From Sclerodactyla briareus (taxonomy: Eukaryota > Echinodermata > Holothuroidea > Dendrochirotida > Sclerodactylidae), in contig JAODTK010005794.1 in NCBI GenBank assembly GCA_026419785.1, forward strand, positions 1 through 64,000: DNA of 64,000 nt, written 5' to 3'. Shown piece after piece: positions 32,998 to 44,629 of the stretch. The notes under the pieces are model-generated. The model ran no database searches. It saw nothing but the letters and a program-made list of their open reading frames with translations, and was not told the DNA's origin. Positions within the stretch are counted from its first letter, which is position 1. Each line of letters begins with the position of its first letter. Both the position numbers and the translations under genes were made by a program.

Positions 32998-33237
32998 TTA
33001 CCCCTGGGTACAGCATGGACTGAAACCCAAATAACTGGTTACAGCCTTGATGCTCATGTATATGCCCTTATACAATTCCCCATTATCTTGAGTGAGGGTC
33101 AACTTCAAGCTTCTAAAATTGAGTTCTAAGGAAGTTCTTGAAAATCCTTTTGTTTTGTGAAGATACACATGAGCTCTGGTCGTGCTCCCCTTTTGTATGA
33201 CTGATTCTGTTGGAGCAGCGTGATGAGATGATCTAGA
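32998..33237 (-). CDS. Candidate exon on the minus strand, unknown protein
   Basis: On the minus strand, an acceptor-like CCTTGTCGGGTCAG precedes 33237. The frame then runs 79 codons: SRSSHHAAPTESVIQKGSTT, later VYLHKTKGFSRTSLELNFRS and DNGELYKGIYMSIKAVTSYL, ending at TAA (32998-33000). A donor GTAAAT overlaps that stop, so it could be internal or terminal. Composition is clearly protein-like, with mixed beta-type segments. No domain is recognised. It lies between plus-strand exon candidates, which implies either convergent or nested genes, or that one strand is wrong. Confidence 0.4.
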   Translation of the reverse strand, partial: SRSSHHAAPTESVIQKGSTTRAHVYLHKTKGFSRTSLELNFRSLKLTLTQDNGELYKGIYMSIKAVTSYLGFSPCCTQG

Positions 33238-33862
33238 CTGACCCGACAAGGCTATAGCACATTAACACAACATGTAATAAATTAATTGCTTTCATGCTAC
33301 AATAAAACTATTAAACGATGGGGGCTCCTTTGAACTAGAAATGACCTATTAGATTGGACATTGTTCCACCATGAATATTGAAAACCTATACTGCTATTGT
33401 GCTGCCTCCTGGATAGCGTGACGGAGGGGTGTTAGAATACCATGCATATTGTACTCCCCCGCCGGCCTGACAATGGGGTGCGCAACGGGAAGAACTATGC
33501 CACTACATAACCGTAAATATTGTTACAACATACAAGCTCCAGGTGTATCGACTGTGGAGACCTTGGTTTAACTGGATGTTAAGTATTTTAGGGAAACCAA
33601 TTAGCCCCTGGAAAAGATGTTTTTTTCTGTGAGAACGGTAAGGCAGAAAGTCTTATCTGAAGGGCACTATTGAAACCCCTACTGACTTATATGGTAGTTC
33701 CAGCTAGCAATCTCTCCCTCTCTAGCTCCACCTACTAAGCTCAGCCAATGTCGGTATACTCTCATTCCCCGAACTACCTTTTTGAAGTGGGTTACATAGT
33801 ACCCATTTCTCAAACTGTCTTTTGGAGGGGTACACAAATATGGCCCACATTTTCTCCTGCAG

Positions 33863-34073
33863 ACAAAACCAACCCTTACACATGGTAGAGCAGAACGTCT
33901 TCCAGGCTCTACGAACAGAATGGGAAACAGATGCAGATAAACTACAGGAGCTATTTGCAACCCCGACAGGAGTGCCAAACTGGAGTTTGGAACTAGAGCA
34001 GTTCAAGGTGGCTCTCGGTGCTCTATACAAAGAAATGCACTGCGCCAGTCAGCAAATTGTCGGATCCTCTTAA
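33863..34073 (+). CDS. Candidate terminal exon, unknown protein
   Basis: An excellent acceptor (CACATTTTCTCCTGCAG) ends at 33862. The frame continues for 70 codons to TAA at 34071-34073. It reads QNQPLHMVEQNVFQALRTEW, ETDADKLQELFATPTGVPNW, SLELEQFKVALGALYKEMHC and ends ASQQIVGSS. Amphipathic helical composition, tryptophans and an uninterrupted frame make this the best single exon in the window. The upstream intron is phase 2. The frame can be followed further upstream to 33822, but that part would be intronic. No family could be named; two antisense frames over it look less natural. Confidence 0.5.
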
Positions 34074-34079
34074 GGACTG

Positions 34080-35250
34080 GCGCACTCTAAAAGTGTATGT
34101 ACTTTAATGAGAAACTATTGGACTGCAGTAATTGTTTCTATTAGGGGTATTGGTTTGACTCTTGCCCGAGTTTTGATAAACTTGAGTACCAATGTTGCAA
34201 ACTACAATGCTAAGACCAGGTTGAGGCTTGGATTTCACAAATGCGGAGTAGACAACACACGTGAAAGTCAACTTCGCTCAAGCATACACAAGGAAAGTGT
34301 CGGATAGGCTGTAAATGGTTCGCCAGATGTGCCAAATATAGAAACACACGTACAACGTATGCAGCATCACTGCAAAGGCATTCCAGAGAATAGTCTCCTC
34401 ATAATACAGGTTACCATCATATAATAAGAGCTGCTAATAATAATGCTAGCCATGCGCCCATGCCATCAAATAGTTTATTTGCTTCTAAAAGCATTTTTCA
34501 CAAAACGAGAATGTTATACGATATTCATCATATGGAATTATAACCTGGCCCAGTTTGAGGATGTTCAATAAAGCTGAGAGGCAAGCAAGGTAACACTATC
34601 CATTCTATTCAAAATTCCATCCGGCTTTGAAATATTCAGAAAATACGCATCGATGGTATGAAAATGAATGCCATCGTCAGATACCTCATATACAAGAACG
34701 CAGTCAAAATTACAGCATTCCAATCATTTTCCATTTGGAGCAAATGGTGTTCAGTTTGCAAATTTCCAAAAACGTCTGTCCGCCGTAACAAATGTATTCG
34801 TTTATTTGTTTGCACCGCGGACCTATCATGAAATTTACAAATTCACCTACTACTATGCGTTTCATTTTTTTTTTTCACCGTAGTTTTCATATCAGTCAAT
34901 CCACTAGATTACTAAATGTATTGGTAGCTGGTGGCTGGAAGGAGGCCATTGACTCCTAGTCCTACCGAGCTTCGACGCGCTGCCTTCCCTCTCTGTTGCT
35001 CAACTCGGGAGCTATGTCCTGTCTCGGACACATTAATCGTTTAGTCCGGGACTATATGCACCCCCACCTCGTGTGCCCCACATGGCCGCATCATTATGCA
35101 CATGATGCCTAAGGATTCCCCCGTTCGGCTGGTGTGTTTTTCCAGCCGCCGGGGGGCGGCCGAGGTGCGCCCGGTTGAGGGCGGGGCCATTGATGGTCAT
35201 TTCTTTCCCTGGGTGGTGGTACCAGGAAAAGGTGTGGTCGTCTCCTATTT
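34080..35250. other. No gene recognised
   Basis: Possible 3' UTR of the preceding exon, then AT-rich sequence. A GC-rich part at 34950-35250 has an open frame (35096-35329) but no recognisable motif, and no CpG-island claim can be made without counting. Confidence 0.35.
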
Positions 35251-35254
35251 TCTG

Positions 35255-35365
35255 TGCGTAGTCAAGAAAAGAAAGACGTTATTGCCAGTGCTCCCTGATC
35301 AATACAGGCAGGGTTCAATCCTTGATTGAGCCTTACTTGGCTTCCCGAAACTGTAGAAATCAAAT
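35255..35365 (+). repeat. Dispersed repeat family D1, copy 3 (partial)
   Basis: Shares TTATTGCCAGTGCTC, CTGATCAATACAGGCAGGGTT, TGAGCCTTACTTGGCTTCCC and GTAGAAATCAAATC with 9950-10040 and 25830-25930. G runs follow at 35366-35373 and 35413-35428. Confidence 0.55.
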
Positions 35366-35439
35366 CGGGGGGGGGGACAAACAAAAGCCTCTGACATCTA
35401 GGGAAAGGGCGGGGGGCGCAGGGGGGGCGGTTCATACCT

Positions 35440-36890
35440 GCAAGAGCTTGTAACAGTGCCTTCAGTATAATTTATTCTCAACTTCTGCCTAATAGTAGTG
35501 TTGTTCCCAATTGCCAGTCCAGTGCGTAGTATTTCCTGATTTTAAAAAATACCCATAACATGTTTGTAGCGTCAGTTGTCTGTGAATGTAGTGACAATAG
35601 TATATCAATGAGGATTTATTACCTGCCAATGAATATTATATAATCACCATTCAGGCAAAAAATTGTCCAACTGAAAAGATAGCTGGATTTCCTTTAGTAG
35701 TTGTTTCAGTATAAGTTCTTGCCAGACTACATCTCCAATTTCATAATAAATTCATTCTTACAATGTATCCCATGTAATATGTAATACAGATTTTATTGTC
35801 CATTATGCTACCATATATTTAGTTTCGAAAAAACTGTACATTGGTCTTCGTCATCTGTTCGATTCAGTGTGAAAAGTAGAATATGAGATCATCTATATCA
35901 TCGTTATATGTGTGCAGCAGTTCAGTGAGATATTCAGACATCTGTTCCATTTATGTACTACTATACTAGTACTTGTGTCACCAATTTGCTCATTGGAGCA
36001 CATGCCCGGAAGACACATATAGCAGCCGCACCACCTGGCTTGTGAAGCTTGTGACCTCAGCACGCGACCTGTCTTGAAATCTGGCCCAACTGTGCACCCG
36101 TAATACCCTGCCAAAGCGTACCAGGTGCCCAACCACAAGTAACAGTCTTTCTGGGCAGCCAAACCTCTTGGCCCCCAGATGCAATATCCAGTAACCTCTG
36201 ATTCTACATGCCAACCCGAAGCCCAGAAAAAAAAAAGCAGAACAAGGCGGAGGTCAAGAAGAGGCTTCAGGGACCCGACTATTAGTAATGTCTAAAAATG
36301 GCCCCCCCCCCCCGACCGACCGGCCGCGACTCATTAGTAATGTCCTAAAATGCCCCCCTCCCCCCACATCCCCCTCCAGAGCTACATCCAGGCCTGAGTG
36401 GACCCAAGGGAATGCAAGCCATCATCTATCTGCAATGTTTAAATTCGCACACCTGGAAAAACGATGTCGTATCACTCATAAACCTCATTTTAGAGCCAGT
36501 CCATACAGGTGTGAAAAGTACATCGGTGCTTAGAATATAGCTTAGAAGGTGCGAAGGGAGCTTGGTGTTTATGTAAGTGATCACATAGACAAGCATTCAT
36601 GCAGATCTTGAGTTCCAAATCGTATTGTAGCATTGTTTACTCTATTCGCTTATTGGTTATAGTGAGCCAGAGATATGAAGGAGGTGAATTATTGCCAGTG
36701 GAGTCACATGAGGTGTAAAGGTGTCGCAGTCCCCCAAACTAGGCGCTGTTCAAAGCCGGTGCCGCCACACTTGCCTTTCCCTTTGCTAAAAAACATACTT
36801 CCCCTAGTTATTCAGGTAGGTGAATGACTTGGTCTGGGAAGTAATATGGTGGCGGGGTGTTGTTAGCACAGGATCCCCTCAGATGGTAAA
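35440..36890. other. No gene recognised; C-rich direct repeat
   Basis: AT-rich sequence. At 36277-36365 a segment of about 60 bp (ATTAGTAATGTCTAAAAATG plus C run) is repeated directly. Open frames on the minus strand near 35893-36214 have no splice support. Confidence 0.35.
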
Positions 36891-36894
36891 ACCA

Positions 36895-37185
36895 GGGTTT
36901 CTGCGGTAGGGAAAACCTGGAACACGTCATGAAAGTTCTTATTAAACTCAAGGCCTGGATAGTTTGAACATTCAGCTGAAAAGTGTTAAGTCATGGAAAT
37001 TTTCAGAATTGATGTCACGTTCTCACAGCTGTTTGCGTTGATTGCTTTGGCTTCGTTGTTGGATGTGCCGGTGAGACTTCTGTGTGATGATGTCGTAGAG
37101 AAGGTCATGGAAATCCTTTATTTGGTCATGAAAAAGTCATTGGAAATTGATTGACCCAGAATCTGCAGAAAAACCTGAAATACTT
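36895..37185 (+). repeat. Dispersed repeat family D2, copy 2
   Basis: Counterpart of 29880-30125. It extends further upstream with two more TCATGAAAG/TCATGGAAA motifs (36934, 36993). The shared core is GAGAAGGTCATGGAAATCCT. Confidence 0.6.
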
Positions 37186-37639
37186 GGTGGAAATAATTTA
37201 ACGCCCAATTAATAATTCCAATGTTTCACCTCAACCCAGGCTGGTGCAAACCTACCCTGCCTCTCCCCTGCTGTCCCACTTAACTTGGATATCGTGGTAA
37301 AGATGGAATGGGTAATGGATCACTGGATGGATAGTATCTTCAAGGCAGGGCCCCATATCTGGAGGATGGCATCAGGAGCAATCAAGATCCAGGTTTGTAG
37401 TTTTATTTTGAGTTAGTGAATCCCCACACAAACATTGGTCTTGGTAATCAAGAAGATGTTCCCTGCACCACAAGGGTTGGGTTGGCGGCCAACGCAGCAA
37501 TGCCAGCATCCAATACCTCGCAGGGTTAGCGTTGAGGCAATCGAAAAGACCTAGCTTCTCAACAGCACTGTGGAGGGTGCCCCTCAGGGTTGCAATGAGA
37601 TTGAAACTTGCAATCTAATTGATCCTACCGAGGTCCTAC

Positions 37640-37830
37640 CTCCTCTGTGTCATAGTCATCACAGGGGGGTCTAGATAGGACGCGATTGGTACAAGGTATT
37701 GGAATGCGTCTGTGATCAGTATGACGTCAAGCTAAATAACAGTAAATTTCACTTGGCCACTTTGGTAATGTCTTTGATATGGAAAAGTGCTATATAAGTG
37801 CTAGAGATTACTGAATTTAGCTTGATTTCA
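37640..37830 (+). repeat. Probable short interspersed repeat
   Basis: Ends with GGAAAAGTGCTATATAAGTG CTAGAGATTA, a sequence type that is common at the 3' end of dispersed repeats in marine deuterostome genomes. No tRNA-like boxes are clear in the upstream part, so the head is uncertain. Confidence 0.35.
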
Positions 37831-39700
37831 ACTACTCACGTTACTAGCAGACAGGAGGCCATGGCTTGAATGCCAAGACCATGCGCACTCTCAAACTGTC
37901 TATATAGTGTCGTATATCAGGGAAAATAAATGACAATAGGCATGGCAAATCATATTTTACAGCGATATTAATCAAAACGTAGTTCCATCTTATTTGGGTC
38001 AGAAAAGCATGTCTACTAAACTTGGTTCAATGCAACAAAAAAAGTGGAAACAACGTCAGGAAATGGCAACATGGGTTTTAATTTTCGAATTCATTGAAGC
38101 ACGAACCTTCTTTTGCCATACAGTAGAAATAGGAAGATCAAATCCATGTTTGCCCACAGCTAGAGCCAAATCAGTCATGACATTCTCATGAGTATTGTTA
38201 TTGACCTTTTAAACCACTCCTCTGATACCAATGCCCTGGAGGAGAGACAAGGACTCGTGTCCTTTCTTTGTTGAACATCGCGTTCAAGTCCATTGGGTTT
38301 TAGGCAACTTGGTTAGTAAAATGTATCGTTCTTGTCTACTCCTTTAATAGTTTGCGTTTTGTGTCGATCGAGCTGCTGGAGATGCACTTTCAAGAGTTCC
38401 TGCTAGCCAGAACCTCTCTTTATCAGAGATCCTGCTAGCGGGTAAACGTTTTCCATGGCATCTATTATATATTCATATTATATAGGACATTAGACTGCGA
38501 ATGTTTTTGGCCCCTATTCGTAAAGTATCCCGTCGAGACCACAAACTCAAAGTGAGGAGGCGCCCTATTGGTCTGTATTATCGTTCAACACACTGAGTTT
38601 GTTTACTCTCTACTCGGCGTACCTTTGTTGCCTTCATAGTAAGGATAGTATGCCGCTGCCGTAAGATTCTGGAACATCTTCCAGTGCGTGTTACCCTGAA
38701 GCCGATCCATTACGGAGGCACGAAACAGCACAAATAATTCAAAAATACAAATCCATTGCGTTGGCAGAAACACCATTAGGCGTGAAGTAAAACATCACGA
38801 GCAAAATAGGAGTAATTAATGTAAGCCGAATTAGAGGAGGCTGTCAAACGAGCATATATAATATTCGGACCGGATAGCGAAGAATCCTGTCGTCCATGTC
38901 ACTATAACAGTACTGTCAATGAGGGCGCTGTCAAGGGCATAGCTCCACACGACTTCTGGGGAGCGAAGATAATTATAGTTAGAGGCAAGAAGAATGGTTC
39001 GAAATGAAAGACGACACAATGAAGTATGCTTGTGCGAGCTATTAACTCTATCAATGGCTGCTCCATATTCTGTACAAATATAACCTCAGACTGGTGCCGA
39101 GACCAAATAACATTAATAATAATAAATTCAATACTAATTTGCATATGATAACCTTGGAATGCTATACTTAAATACCTTTCTAACTAATTCTTTAAATAGT
39201 TCTCGAAGAGAAAGACACACTGGCGAAAAACGCGTGGAATCTTACACTACACATAATTCAACCCTACAATGGAGTCTGTGAGGGACAGGGCTATCCTACT
39301 AGAAGAACTGCTATGATTACAAAGACACTCCATGAGGAGTTAATCGGGATGCATGCATGGTATTGCTTTCTTAGGAGCACAATGCTGGGGTTGCTTTAGA
39401 GTGACAAACAATTTACCTACTCTCAAGAACAAATTTACTACTGGCAGCATGGGACAATTTCACAGGTATTCAGCAAACAATTTAGGTCCGAAAACATTGG
39501 ATTAAAAAAGTTCGTGCACAGATTTGCACGTGTTGTTATGGTCTTTCAGTTTTGCCAAGGAAAACAAACTGGGGTAGTTTTTATTAAAGTTTCATGTGAT
39601 GGGAGCATATCAACCTATTTGGAACAAAAGTTCAAATTCTATCAAATCTCGCTGACGGAAAAATACTGAGTTTATCGCGATATCTGATTCAGCTAGCAAA
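37831..39700. other. No gene recognised
   Basis: No frame with splice support. Minus-strand frames at 38831-39144 were considered, but they need a frameshift and show no motif. Confidence 0.35.
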
Positions 39701-39708
39701 AAAAATGT

Positions 39709-39903
39709 TTGGCTTAAGCCTTTAAAAAAACTAATTTTACCTTTTTAGCTAAAAGTAGTGGTTGTCTTCAAATTCAGTTCAGACAATTATTCAGCATTGT
39801 TATTAATAATAAGGCTTAAGCCTTTAAAAAAAATAATTTACCTTTTTAGCTAAAAGTGGTTGTTCAAACTTCTCAGTTCAGCCAATTTATTAAGCATTGG
39901 GTT
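39709..39903. repeat. Tandem duplication, unit about 100 bp
   Basis: Two copies of GGCTTAAGCCTTTAAAAAAA followed by TTTACCTTTTTAGCTAAAAGT, GGTTG, CAGTTCAG and AGCATTG, at 39711 and 39812. Confidence 0.8.
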
Positions 39904-40149
39904 TTAACTAGTGCATCTTTTATTCCCTATGTCATCTTGTCTCAAGTGCCTCAGAGCCTATGGACTGCAGGCAGTGTTGATCTCCCTACTCGTACGACCA
40001 TCTGGGGCACTGGACCCAGTGGGGCAATCTCAGCATAGTCCTGTGCCTGGATGGCAGGCTGCTACAGCCGGGGAGCAATTGGCCTGCTCAATGACTTCCA
40101 CTCATGACGTCAACGGACTTCAACTCCAAGGACACATCCTGGCATGGAA

Positions 40150-42625
40150 CCAGAAGCCAAAAGGCTCTTAGTGATTCCGTGATGTTTTGTTCAACCCATA
40201 GCCAGCACACAAGACAAATGGGAGATAGTATCCAAAGCTCATTAAGGGCAAAATAACGCTGACAAATTTCCTATCGTGACCAAACCAACTAATAGGGTTC
40301 CTGTACCCTGGGAAGAAAGCTACACATAAAATTACGGGGGTTTTAGACTGTGAACTCTGTAACATTGAGATGACTCGACTGAGCCCAAACTATTAGGGTT
40401 AATGTACTCATCATGGGGAATACATACCAATGAGCCTCAGTACCCCCGCCCTTCACAAAAACAATAGGGTTTATGTACTCCCCATAAGAAAGTACACACT
40501 CAATTTCAACCTGATCAGACAACAGTTTGGACTTATCGTGTTAGGTTTTCAGACTTGAACCTCCGGTGACTCGATGACCTTGACTGACCCCAAAAACAAT
40601 AGGGTTTAATATTCTCTTCATGGGGAACAAAAAATACCAAGTAGAGCTTCATTCCATTCAGGTGGGGTCAAGTTATCGTGTTTACAACGCCAAAATTGGC
40701 TCTAATATCAAATTTTCACAATTGTTCAATTTCGATCAACATTCACTCCTGACCTGAACCAAAAGCAAAATAGGGTTCCTGTACTCCCCAGAGAAAGCAT
40801 ACACCTAATTTCAAACTTGATCAGACCAACCATCTGGACTTATCATGTTACAAGGTTTTCAGACTTTGACCTCTGGTGACCTCAGATGGGACTCTGACTG
40901 ATTCTCAAAAAACGATAGAGTTCAGGTACTCATCATGGGGAACACAATACAAGTATGAGTTTCTTTCATCTGGGCTGGGGTCGAGTTATCGTGTTTACAA
41001 GCCAAAATTGCCAAATATCAAATTTCACCAATTTTCTATTTTAGACCAAAATTCACTCCCGACCGGAACCAAAACAAAGGGTTCCTGTACTCCCCAAAGG
41101 AAGCTATACACCTAATTTCAACTTATCAGACCAACATTCTGCGACTTATAGTGTTACAAGGTTTCCAGACGCTTGACCTATTGGGGACCTCTGATGCTCT
41201 CTGACCTGACACCAAAAACAATAGGGTTCATGTACTCATCAGGGAACCAACATATTCAGTATGAGCTTCATCCATTCAGGTGGGGTCAAGTTATCGTGGT
41301 TTACAAGCCAAAATTGGCTTACCTAAAAATCAAATTTTCACAAATTGTTCATTTTCGATCAAAATTCACTCTGACCTGAACAAAAAACGCATAGGGGTCG
41401 GTATCCCCATAAAAAGCGATACACCTAATTTCAACTTGATTCAGACCACCATCGGGACTATCATGTTTACAAGGTTTTCAGCCTTTGAACCTCTGGGAAC
41501 TAGCTGACCCTCTGACCGGACCCCAAAACAATAGGGTTAAGTACTCATCATGGGGAACACACATACCAAGTCTGAGCTTCATCATCAAGGTGGGGGTCAA
41601 GTTATCGGGTTTACAAGCCCAAAATTGGCCAAAATATCGAATTTTCACAAATTTTCCGTTCTTGACCAAAATTAACCCCGACTGGACAAAAAGAATAGGG
41701 TTCCTGTTACTCCCCATAAGAAAGAATACACCTAATTTTAACTGGACAGACCAACCATTCTGGGACTTATCATAGTTTACAAGTTTTCAGACTTTGACCT
41801 CTGGTGACCTCAGATGACCTCCGATCCGACCCCAACAAATTAGGGTTCTTGTACTAATAATGGGGAACACACATACCAAGTATGAGCTTTCAATCCATTC
41901 CAGGTGGGGTGGACTATAGTGTTTACAAGCCAAAATGGCCAAAATATCGAAACTTTTCACAAAAATTTTCTATTTTCGACAAAATCACTCCAGACCTGAA
42001 CCAAAAACTCTTGGCTTCCTGTACCCCATACAAAGCCTATACACCTTAATTGCAATTGATCAGACCAACCATTCGGGATTATCGTTTACAAGGTTTTCAG
42101 ACTTTGCATTGTGACCTAATATGACCCTGACCTGACACCAACCGATAGGGTTAAATGTACTCATCATGGGGAATACACATCCAAGTATTGGCTTCATCCA
42201 CAGGTGGGGCGCGAGAGGTATTGGTGTTTACAAGCCAAAAGTGGCCGAAATATCAAATTTTCACAATTTTCTTTTTTTCGACCAAAATTCACTCCGACTG
42301 AACCAAAAAAAACAATAGGGTTCCTGTACTCACACACATAATGAAAGCTATACACCCAATTCAAACTTGATCAGAACACCATCTGGTATATGTTTACAAG
42401 GTTTTCAGACTTTGACCTCTGGTGACCCTCAGCATGACTCTGACTTGACCCAAAAACAATAGGGTTCATGTATCTAATGGGGAACAACATCCAAGTATGA
42501 GCCTGCACCTAACCAGACCTGATGAAGTTATCGTGTTCAGGTGGGAGTCACACACATACACACACTCAACCACACACACAAACACACCACGACGTGACTG
42601 CATAGAGTTCCTTGATTCGTCAGGA
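40150..42625 (+). repeat. Structured satellite element, 309-bp unit, six full copies
   Basis: A head segment of about 180 bp (CCAGAAGCCAAAAGGCTCTT onward) is followed by at least six tandem units. The anchor TTTACAAGCCAAAAT falls at about 40681, 40994, 41300, 41610, 41922 and 42226 (spacing 304-313 bp). The unit includes TTTTCAGACTTTGACCTCTGG, CAATAGGGTTCATGTACTCA, CATGGGGAACACACATACCA, GGTGGGGTCAAGTTATCGTG and CAATAGGGTTCCTGTACTCC. It contains two GGGTTC.TGTACTC half-repeats, so it may have arisen from a unit of about 150 bp. The array ends in a CA microsatellite and TTCCTTGATTCGTCAGGAA. No reading frame persists. Confidence 0.85.
42549..42592. repeat. CA microsatellite at array end
   Basis: Imperfect CACA repeat at the downstream edge of the satellite element. 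The same position at 13128-13146 has GT in the reversed copy, so it is part of the element. Confidence 0.8.
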
Positions 42626-42682
42626 ATAAAAAGAAGAGGGAATCGTTCTTCGGAGATGGTGGCAAATTAGTTCCGGAGTTTC

Positions 42683-42955
42683 TCACATATATAGTGCCTT
42701 CTTACAAGAGGCAACACTGAGGCTGCGGGCACTTACCTTCATTATATACAAACATGCAGTGTATTGCCAGCCGGATCGCCTCTGGATCTGGCATTTAGAA
42801 TTCCCAAGCGCAGAGGTGGTCACTGCCACCAGCCCCTTCAGGTCTACAGCTTGATACCTGTTGGAATTGGCACTCCGTCCGACCAGAACAGGCAGGCCGC
42901 AGTGTGACCACTCTGAGCTAGGCAAATGTGCCAGTTCCAGTAGGCTTAGGCACAT
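42683..42955 (-). pseudogene. Exon-like segment with consensus donor
   Basis: On the minus strand, an open frame with SNRYQAVDLKGLVAVTTSAL, then GNSKCQIQRRSGWQYTACLY, runs to ATAATGAAG followed by GTAAGT (donor at about 42750). No clear acceptor was found, and the frame continues past the donor. It adjoins the repeat family at 42.96-44.6 kb and may be part of it. Product unknown. Confidence 0.25.
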
Positions 42956-42959
42956 ACGT

Positions 42960-44605
42960 GGGTCTTATCTTGATCCAATAAACTGCGGCCGCCCACTCAT
43001 CGTAGACCCACACCACACCAATTAAAGCTTGTTTTGTGACTGCTACCATACCATTACCCGATGGAGAGCATTACAATCACGGTGGCGTGAAATTTGCCCG
43101 GAGACTGACGGCCGATCGGCGGTCAGTGATCGTTAAAATAAGCGAGACTGGTCAGTACTTGGTTTCAATGCCACACTGATCAGGGATATTTTTTTTCCTA
43201 CTGGAAGGCTGGATATTTTACTTCAATATCAAATTAAACACCGTTTTTTTTTCCACTCAGCTGAGTACATTAATGTGAGCAGGGGACAGACAGAATAGAA
43301 CCTAAACCGATATTGTAAATTTTGCTAAATTCGTTTAGAAAGAAGGAAAGTTTCATCTAACAAAGGGTAGGGAGTAAGACTTGCTGAAACACTGAAAGCA
43401 GTGTGGCACGTATAAATTGGGCGGAGACTGACCGTTCAACGTTTTGGGATTATTATAACGCAAACTATACCTAAAATCGCGGTTGATTGAAAGTTCTATT
43501 CCTATCTAACATCAGCCAACAATACCATTTTCATGGGAAAAATATTGAACTTGATAGGAATGAGTAACATGTGCCCATGATGAAAAATTGGGGCCCAGTA
43601 GAGTTGACAAACCGTCATGAAGTCAAATTTCTACCGTTGGAGAAGAAAGTCAATAAAAATTACCTACGCTCAAGCCGGGGGGGGGGGGGGGGGCCAAAAC
43701 GTATGCGCAATATGTTTACATTGGTATGAAACAGCTGATTGTATCCTGCACGTACACAGTCTTATCTGCAACTGTACTAACGGCTGGTCCACTCCATTGT
43801 AATAGCCCCCACACACCAATAATAGATGTTGTGCTGTACTATCCCATCATTACGCAGAATAAGTATCCAGAGCGAATCTGCTCCAACCCCACCACACTTT
43901 TTTAAAAAAAAAAGTGCTGTAATAAAAAATCCCTACCATTGTGGTAGTGACTCAGACAGTTTTTACGACGGGTTAATAAAAATCGTTCAACCAGAGCTGG
44001 CAAGAGTCTCAACCACAAAGGACAATCGTGTTTACTTCCAGCAGTTGTCAGTCGTAAAAGCTTTATAGGCGGGGACACTACTCCCTCAGCCTATTTGTTC
44101 ACTGTTATAATGCTGACAGGCAGAACTCAATCCGGCAGCTTAATATTCCGAAGTATATTGCAAGCAGCGATCTTCTGGTAATTGTGGTCATGATAAACCT
44201 GGTATGTTTGTACCTGAGATATGATACTTGGAGGACTCCCAAGGGGAGGGGGAAGGCAGATTCTCTCTGCGGGCAACTTCTGCCTCATGATACCATACCT
44301 GATGGAGAGCACTGGTCTGGTTGTCTGTTAATTCTGGTATGCAACAGCGGCTTGTATCCCTGCAGCGTAAACGTCTTATCTAGTCCACTGTACTACCGGC
44401 GGTCCAATCCATCGTTAGAACCCACACAACCAATAATAGCTGTTTGGGCGGTACCATACATTACATGAGGGAGAGCACGGATCTGTTACATTTGGTATGC
44501 AACAGCTGCTTGTATCCCTGCATGTACACAGTCTTATCTGGTCCGATATAATAAAACTGCCGGCGGCCCACTTCATCGACAGACCCACACAACCAAGGGT
44601 GTGAT
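42960..44605 (-). repeat. Repeat family of about 155 bp, four copies
   Basis: Copies at about 42965-43085, 43715-43850, 44285-44450 and 44451-44600. On the minus strand each has GTGTGGGTCTACGATGGAGT, CCGCCGGCAGT, GACCAGATAAGACTGTGTAC, ATGCAGGGATACAAGCAGCT and GTGCTCTCCATCAGGTA. The last two are adjacent, in tandem. Two frames of the unit stay open, reading either DKTVYMQGYKQLLHTKCNRS or RLCTCRDTSSCCIPNVTDPC. The end CCATCAG/GTATGG looks like a donor, so decayed duplicated exons are possible. Sequence between copies is unassigned, with a G tract at 43677-43692. Confidence 0.5.
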
Positions 44606-44629
44606 GAAGTTTCGGAGACACCTGCAACA

